Assembly (NCBI GenBank): GCA_934593275.1
Contig: CAKTQE010000082.1
Location: 1 to 6,884 of the forward strand
DNA: 6,884 nt
Source of the DNA: an uncultured Oscillospiraceae bacterium
GTDB taxonomy: Bacteria; Bacillota; Clostridia; Oscillospirales; Oscillospiraceae
Reading direction: 5' to 3'
Shown: positions 4,280 to 6,884 of the stretch, piece by piece
Layout of the letters: each line of letters begins with the position of its first letter
Numbering within the stretch: the first letter of the stretch is position 1
Position numbers and translations under genes: made by a program
Notes under the pieces: model-generated
The model's database searches: none
Told to the model about the DNA's origin: nothing
Seen by the model: only the letters and a program-made list of their open reading frames with translations

Positions 4280-5923
4280 TTAGAAATTGGCGTACATGGG
4301 GTCGATGGGGGTGTAGCCTGGGCCGTAGGCTCCGAAGATGATGATGAAGAGGATCAGGGCGTACCAGATGAGCCACCGTTGCCAGGTGGGGCGGCGGGCG
4401 ATGGAGGTGCGGATTTGGGTGCCGCGCTCCTGGAGGATGCTTACGGCAAGGACGATGACCACCGTCACCGCCACGATGACCAGATCCCACACGTCACACA
4501 GGCAGCATTCCAGAACGGTGTCCAGCACTTCCCGGAACGGGTAAATGGCCCAGAACGGATTTCCAAAATCCGTGAAAATCTTCCGGAACATGGTAACGGC
4601 CATGCCCATGCTGTCCGCCCGGAAGATGATCTCGCCCAGCACCACCAGGAAGCTGGTTCTGAGGATCTGGAACACCCGGAAGGGCTTGTTTTCCGGCCCA
4701 AAATGGAGCTTTTCATTGACGGTTTTGAGATAGGGGGCAAAGATGTTCCCCAAAAGAATCAGCACAAAGTGCCACAGGCCGAAGAAAATATAGTGCCAGG
4801 CGGAGCCGTGCCACAGGCCGTTGCAGAACCACACCGCAAACAGGGCCATGGAGCCGGCAATCAGGGGTCCAAAGTGGTTGCCCAGCTTTTTCCGGGCGGC
4901 ACCGGTGAGCTTTTTCAGGGGGGTGGACATGGTAACGGGGTAGAAGATATAGTCCCGGAACCAGGTACCCAGGGTGATGTGCCACCGGGTCCAGAATTCG
5001 GAGATGTTTTTGGAGAAGAAAGGCCGCTTGAAGTTTTCCGGCATGATGATGCCGAAAATCTGAGCGGTGCCGCAGACCGCGTCCATGGAGCCGGAAAAGT
5101 CCATATACAGCTGCACCGTATAGAGAATGCCCGCAAACAGGCTCATATAGCCGGGATAGCTGGAGGCACCTGTAAACAGTTCTTCCACAATGGGGTTGAG
5201 CCGGTCCGCCACCACCAGTTTTTTCATCAGGCCAAAGAGAATGCGCTGCAAGCCCAGGGTCAGGTTGTCATACCGGATGGGCTTGGCCTCCCAAAGGGCC
5301 TGGGCGGTCTGGCTGTAGCGGCAGATGGGTCCCTCCACCACGGCAGGGAAAAAGCTGAGGAACAGCCCCAGCCGGGGAAGACACCGGTCTGCTTTCACCG
5401 TCTGCCGGTAGACATCCACCAGATAGGAGATGCTTTGCAGAATGAAGAAGCTCAGGCCCAGGGGCTTGACATAATTGGGGATGGCATAGCCCCGGCCAAA
5501 GAGGGCATTGACGTTCATCACAAAGAAGCCGGAGTATTTGAGTACCAGAATCAGGCCCACATGGAGAACCACTGCCAGGGTCAGCACCCAGCGGGCCTTT
5601 TGATTATAGGCCTTTTTGATGGCTTTCCGCTCCGGCTTTTCCGCCGCTTTCACGGCTGCGTCCCGGCGGGCAAAGATGTGCTGCATCCACAGTCCAAAGC
5701 CGTAAATGGCCAGAATGGACAAAAGCAAGTACCCAATATACACGCCGCTGATCAGCCAGTAAAAACCGAAGCTCAAAATCAGCAGGGCGTAATTTTTACA
5801 ACTTTTCGGGGTCAGTCCGTAGAAAATCACCGCCAGGGGGAGAAACAGCCCTAAAAAGCTGACGGAAAAAAACGCGGACAGATCCGGGTAGGCCCCGGCG
5901 TAAAGCCGGGTCAGCAAGTGCAT
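4280..5923 (-). CDS. MBOAT-family membrane O-acyltransferase (AlgI/DltB type)
   Basis: A 547-aa multi-pass membrane enzyme of the MBOAT family, whose members take an acyl group from a donor and pass it to a hydroxyl of an extracellular polymer (alginate, peptidoglycan, teichoic acid). The core motifs are clear: YMDFSGSMD (273-281), PENF (295-298), FWTRWHITLGTWFRDYIFYP (310-329) and NGLWHGSAWHYIFFGLWH (368-385), with H372 matching the catalytic His of AlgI/DltB. Hydrophobic segments run from about 20 to 530. A highly charged insert (about 85-111) is probably a cytoplasmic loop. The length is somewhat above usual DltB/AlgI. The ATG at 5923 has GGGGAGGGG ending 4 nt upstream. Its start is 15 nt after the stop of the carrier protein gene, implying coupled expression and that the carrier is its acyl donor. 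No SGNH/DHHW partner gene follows; the terminator does. The transferred acyl group and acceptor are unknown. Confidence 0.92.
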   Translation of the reverse strand: MHLLTRLYAGAYPDLSAFFSVSFLGLFLPLAVIFYGLTPKSCKNYALLILSFGFYWLISGVYIGYLLLSILAIYGFGLWMQHIFARRDAAVKAAEKPERKAIKKAYNQKARWVLTLAVVLHVGLILVLKYSGFFVMNVNALFGRGYAIPNYVKPLGLSFFILQSISYLVDVYRQTVKADRCLPRLGLFLSFFPAVVEGPICRYSQTAQALWEAKPIRYDNLTLGLQRILFGLMKKLVVADRLNPIVEELFTGASSYPGYMSLFAGILYTVQLYMDFSGSMDAVCGTAQIFGIIMPENFKRPFFSKNISEFWTRWHITLGTWFRDYIFYPVTMSTPLKKLTGAARKKLGNHFGPLIAGSMALFAVWFCNGLWHGSAWHYIFFGLWHFVLILLGNIFAPYLKTVNEKLHFGPENKPFRVFQILRTSFLVVLGEIIFRADSMGMAVTMFRKIFTDFGNPFWAIYPFREVLDTVLECCLCDVWDLVIVAVTVVIVLAVSILQERGTQIRTSIARRPTWQRWLIWYALILFIIIFGAYGPGYTPIDPMYANF

Positions 5924-5938
5924 AAAGCCCCTCCCCGC

Positions 5939-6166
5939 TTAGTCTTCCTGGAGCCGCTGGATCATCTCCATCATGGCCTCGGCGGAATTGAAGTTGGCGG
6001 GAATGATTTCCACGGCGGGAACGGTGATGTCAAAGGTGTCCTCCAGTTCCGCAACCAGAGAGATGATGGACAAGGAGTCCAGCAGGTGGTCATCGATCAG
6101 GTGGGTCTCCCGTTCAAAGTCTACGCCGGGCTGAATGTCGTTGAGGATCTCCAATAGTTCTTCCAT
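5939..6166 (-). CDS. Acyl carrier protein (DltC-like, 75 aa)
   Basis: A small acidic helical protein with the phosphopantetheine attachment motif LLDSLSIISLVAELEDTFDI around Ser31 (in DSL). The rest of the pattern (LIDDHLLDSL, then an acidic helix II and a final amphipathic helix) fits DltC and other stand-alone carriers. The ATG at 6166 is chosen because AGAAAGGA lies about 10 nt upstream (6177-6184); a TTG at 6193 in the same frame would put the ribosome binding site inside the gene. It lies between the PLP decarboxylase (40-nt gap) and the MBOAT (15-nt gap), so it probably holds the aminoacyl or acyl group as a thioester that the decarboxylase acts on and/or the MBOAT transfers. A phosphopantetheinyl transferase must be supplied elsewhere. 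Whether the cargo is D-Ala, as in Dlt, cannot be told from the sequence. Confidence 0.9.
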   Translation of the reverse strand: MEELLEILNDIQPGVDFERETHLIDDHLLDSLSIISLVAELEDTFDITVPAVEIIPANFNSAEAMMEMIQRLQED

Positions 6167-6206
6167 AGTGTGTGTTTCCTTTCTGTAATTCAAAATTGTA
6201 CTCTTT

Positions 6207-6884
6207 TTATATGATTTGCCGGGGCATGTTCCAGGGATAGGTTTCGGTGGTTGCCCGGGCCAGGGTCAGACAGCCCTGGCTGTCCCGGATGTAAACCGCC
6301 GGAAGATCCCGGCTTAAAAACAGGGCAATGCCCTCGGTGACGCAGTAAGCCCCGGTATTGGGGAAGCACAGGGTATCCCCCAGCTCCACCGGGGGCAGGG
6401 GAAGGCTTTTCACCATAATGTCATTCATAGAGCAAAGGCTGCCGCAGAGGTTCCATTCCGCGGTAGGCGGCTGCTCCTCTTTTCCCACCAGGGTGACTTT
6501 GGGCAGCTTCATGCCCATATACTGGCCGAAATAGACCATCTGGTGCATACCGCCGTCCAGAATCAGATAGTTCTGGCCGTGGTTGGTCTTTTTGTCCGCC
6601 ACGTGGGTGTAATAGGTGCCGCAGCTGGCGGCAATGGAGCGGCCCAGTTCCAGGGTCACGTCCCCTTGCCAGGTCATTTCTTCCAGCAGCTGCCGCAGGC
6701 CCGTAATCAGGGGTTCTTCTTCCAGTTCCTCCCCAAAGTAGCTGACGGGGAAGCCAGGGCCGTATTCCAGTTCCGGGCTGCGGTAGCCGTAGTTCTGCTC
6801 CAAGGCTCCCAGCAGGTCATCCAGCTGCAAAATTTCCCGGCGGAGCTTTTTAAGAGAGGTTTTCTGGGTGCCGGAAAAGAACTG
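6207..6884 (-). CDS. Fold-type III PLP-dependent decarboxylase (DAP/ornithine decarboxylase family), 5' end outside window
   Basis: The reading frame is open to the right edge, giving 225 visible C-terminal residues; the Lys that binds PLP would be upstream. Numbering visible residues from the edge, SGTQ (4-7) matches the HxGSQ block, YGPGFPVSYF (41-50) the Gly-rich phosphate loop, ELGRSIAASCG (79-89) the EPGR motif, LILDGGMHQM (107-116) the LysA-like DxGM strand, CGSLCSMND (147-155) the GPxCxxxD block with its catalytic Cys (C151), and GAY (178-180) the PLP-contacting Tyr. Several substrate-contact positions differ from lysine-making DAP decarboxylase: the His of HIGSQ is Phe, GGG is GPG, and the Glu and Ser after the Cys are replaced. 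With an ACP and MBOAT downstream it is unlikely to be LysA. BtrK, which decarboxylates an amino acid on a carrier protein, is a better functional analogue. Exact substrate unknown. Confidence 0.85.
   Translation of the reverse strand, partial: QFFSGTQKTSLKKLRREILQLDDLLGALEQNYGYRSPELEYGPGFPVSYFGEELEEEPLITGLRQLLEEMTWQGDVTLELGRSIAASCGTYYTHVADKKTNHGQNYLILDGGMHQMVYFGQYMGMKLPKVTLVGKEEQPPTAEWNLCGSLCSMNDIMVKSLPLPPVELGDTLCFPNTGAYCVTEGIALFLSRDLPAVYIRDSQGCLTLARATTETYPWNMPRQII

Noticed and set aside
3571..4341. Short open frames on both strands in the 3504-4279 repeat region
   Set aside because: Their products are translations of the repeats themselves (recurring GRQVAAPT- or AAICRPPR-like strings from the GGCGGCA hairpin). 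Such repeats commonly create false small genes.
4277..5854. Long plus-strand open frame (about 525 codons) opposite the MBOAT gene
   Set aside because: It is exactly antisense to a clearly recognisable MBOAT gene. Its product is rich in His, Gln, Gly and Pro with no family resemblance, as expected from the complement of a codon-biased gene.
5939..6193. Carrier protein starting at a TTG at 6193 (84 aa)
   Set aside because: The ribosome binding site (6177-6184) lies inside that version and fits the ATG at 6166, and the extra nine residues do not fit the family.
6207..6830. PLP enzyme as a complete short gene starting at a TTG at 6830
   Set aside because: The frame stays open to the window edge, and the upstream residues contain the family's SGTQ block, so the gene is cut off by the window.

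Overview
The window most likely comes from an anaerobic, endospore-forming member of the Clostridia, probably Oscillospiraceae/Ruminococcaceae-like. The evidence is a SpoIIE sporulation phosphatase, a TcdA of clostridial type, high-GC Ala/Gly-rich coding sequence and AGGAGG-type ribosome binding sites. The assignment to this group is inference; no rRNA or other marker gene is present.

Layout. Positions 1-207 hold a hairpin-bearing intergenic repeat (copy A) and a tandem array of 7-bp repeats. Positions 208-2052 (minus) encode SpoIIE. A 143-bp divergent intergenic region (2053-2195) carries a strong sigma-A-type promoter for the plus-strand gene and a weak candidate with a 21-bp spacer for spoIIE. 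Positions 2196-3503 (plus) encode one polypeptide that joins an intact CYTH (triphosphate tunnel) domain to a full-length TcdA/ThiF-type t6A dehydratase. Positions 3504-4279 hold no gene. They are a mosaic of a second 7-bp array, several copies of a modular hairpin repeat in both orientations, and a separate inverted repeat of the GTCATTCCGA type. The region ends in a strong intrinsic terminator.

Positions 4280-6884 (minus) form the 3' end of an operon that enters from beyond the right edge. In order of transcription it encodes a fold-type III PLP decarboxylase (5' end missing), a 75-aa acyl carrier protein and an AlgI/DltB-type MBOAT membrane acyltransferase, followed by the terminator. This resembles a Dlt-type system (carrier-bound aminoacyl group handed to an MBOAT for export to the cell envelope) with an amino acid decarboxylase added. 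A plausible reading is that an amino acid loaded on the carrier, or its free precursor, is decarboxylated before transfer to an envelope polymer. By analogy, BtrK decarboxylates glutamyl-BtrI in butirosin synthesis. The loading ligase and any SGNH/DHHW partner would have to lie upstream, outside the window.

The most notable points are the decarboxylase-carrier-MBOAT cassette, the CYTH-TcdA fusion, and two divergent genes that both end inside the same kind of 7-bp array, in the same register, so that the repeat supplies the last residues (Ile/Val-Asp-Ser) and the stop codon of each protein.
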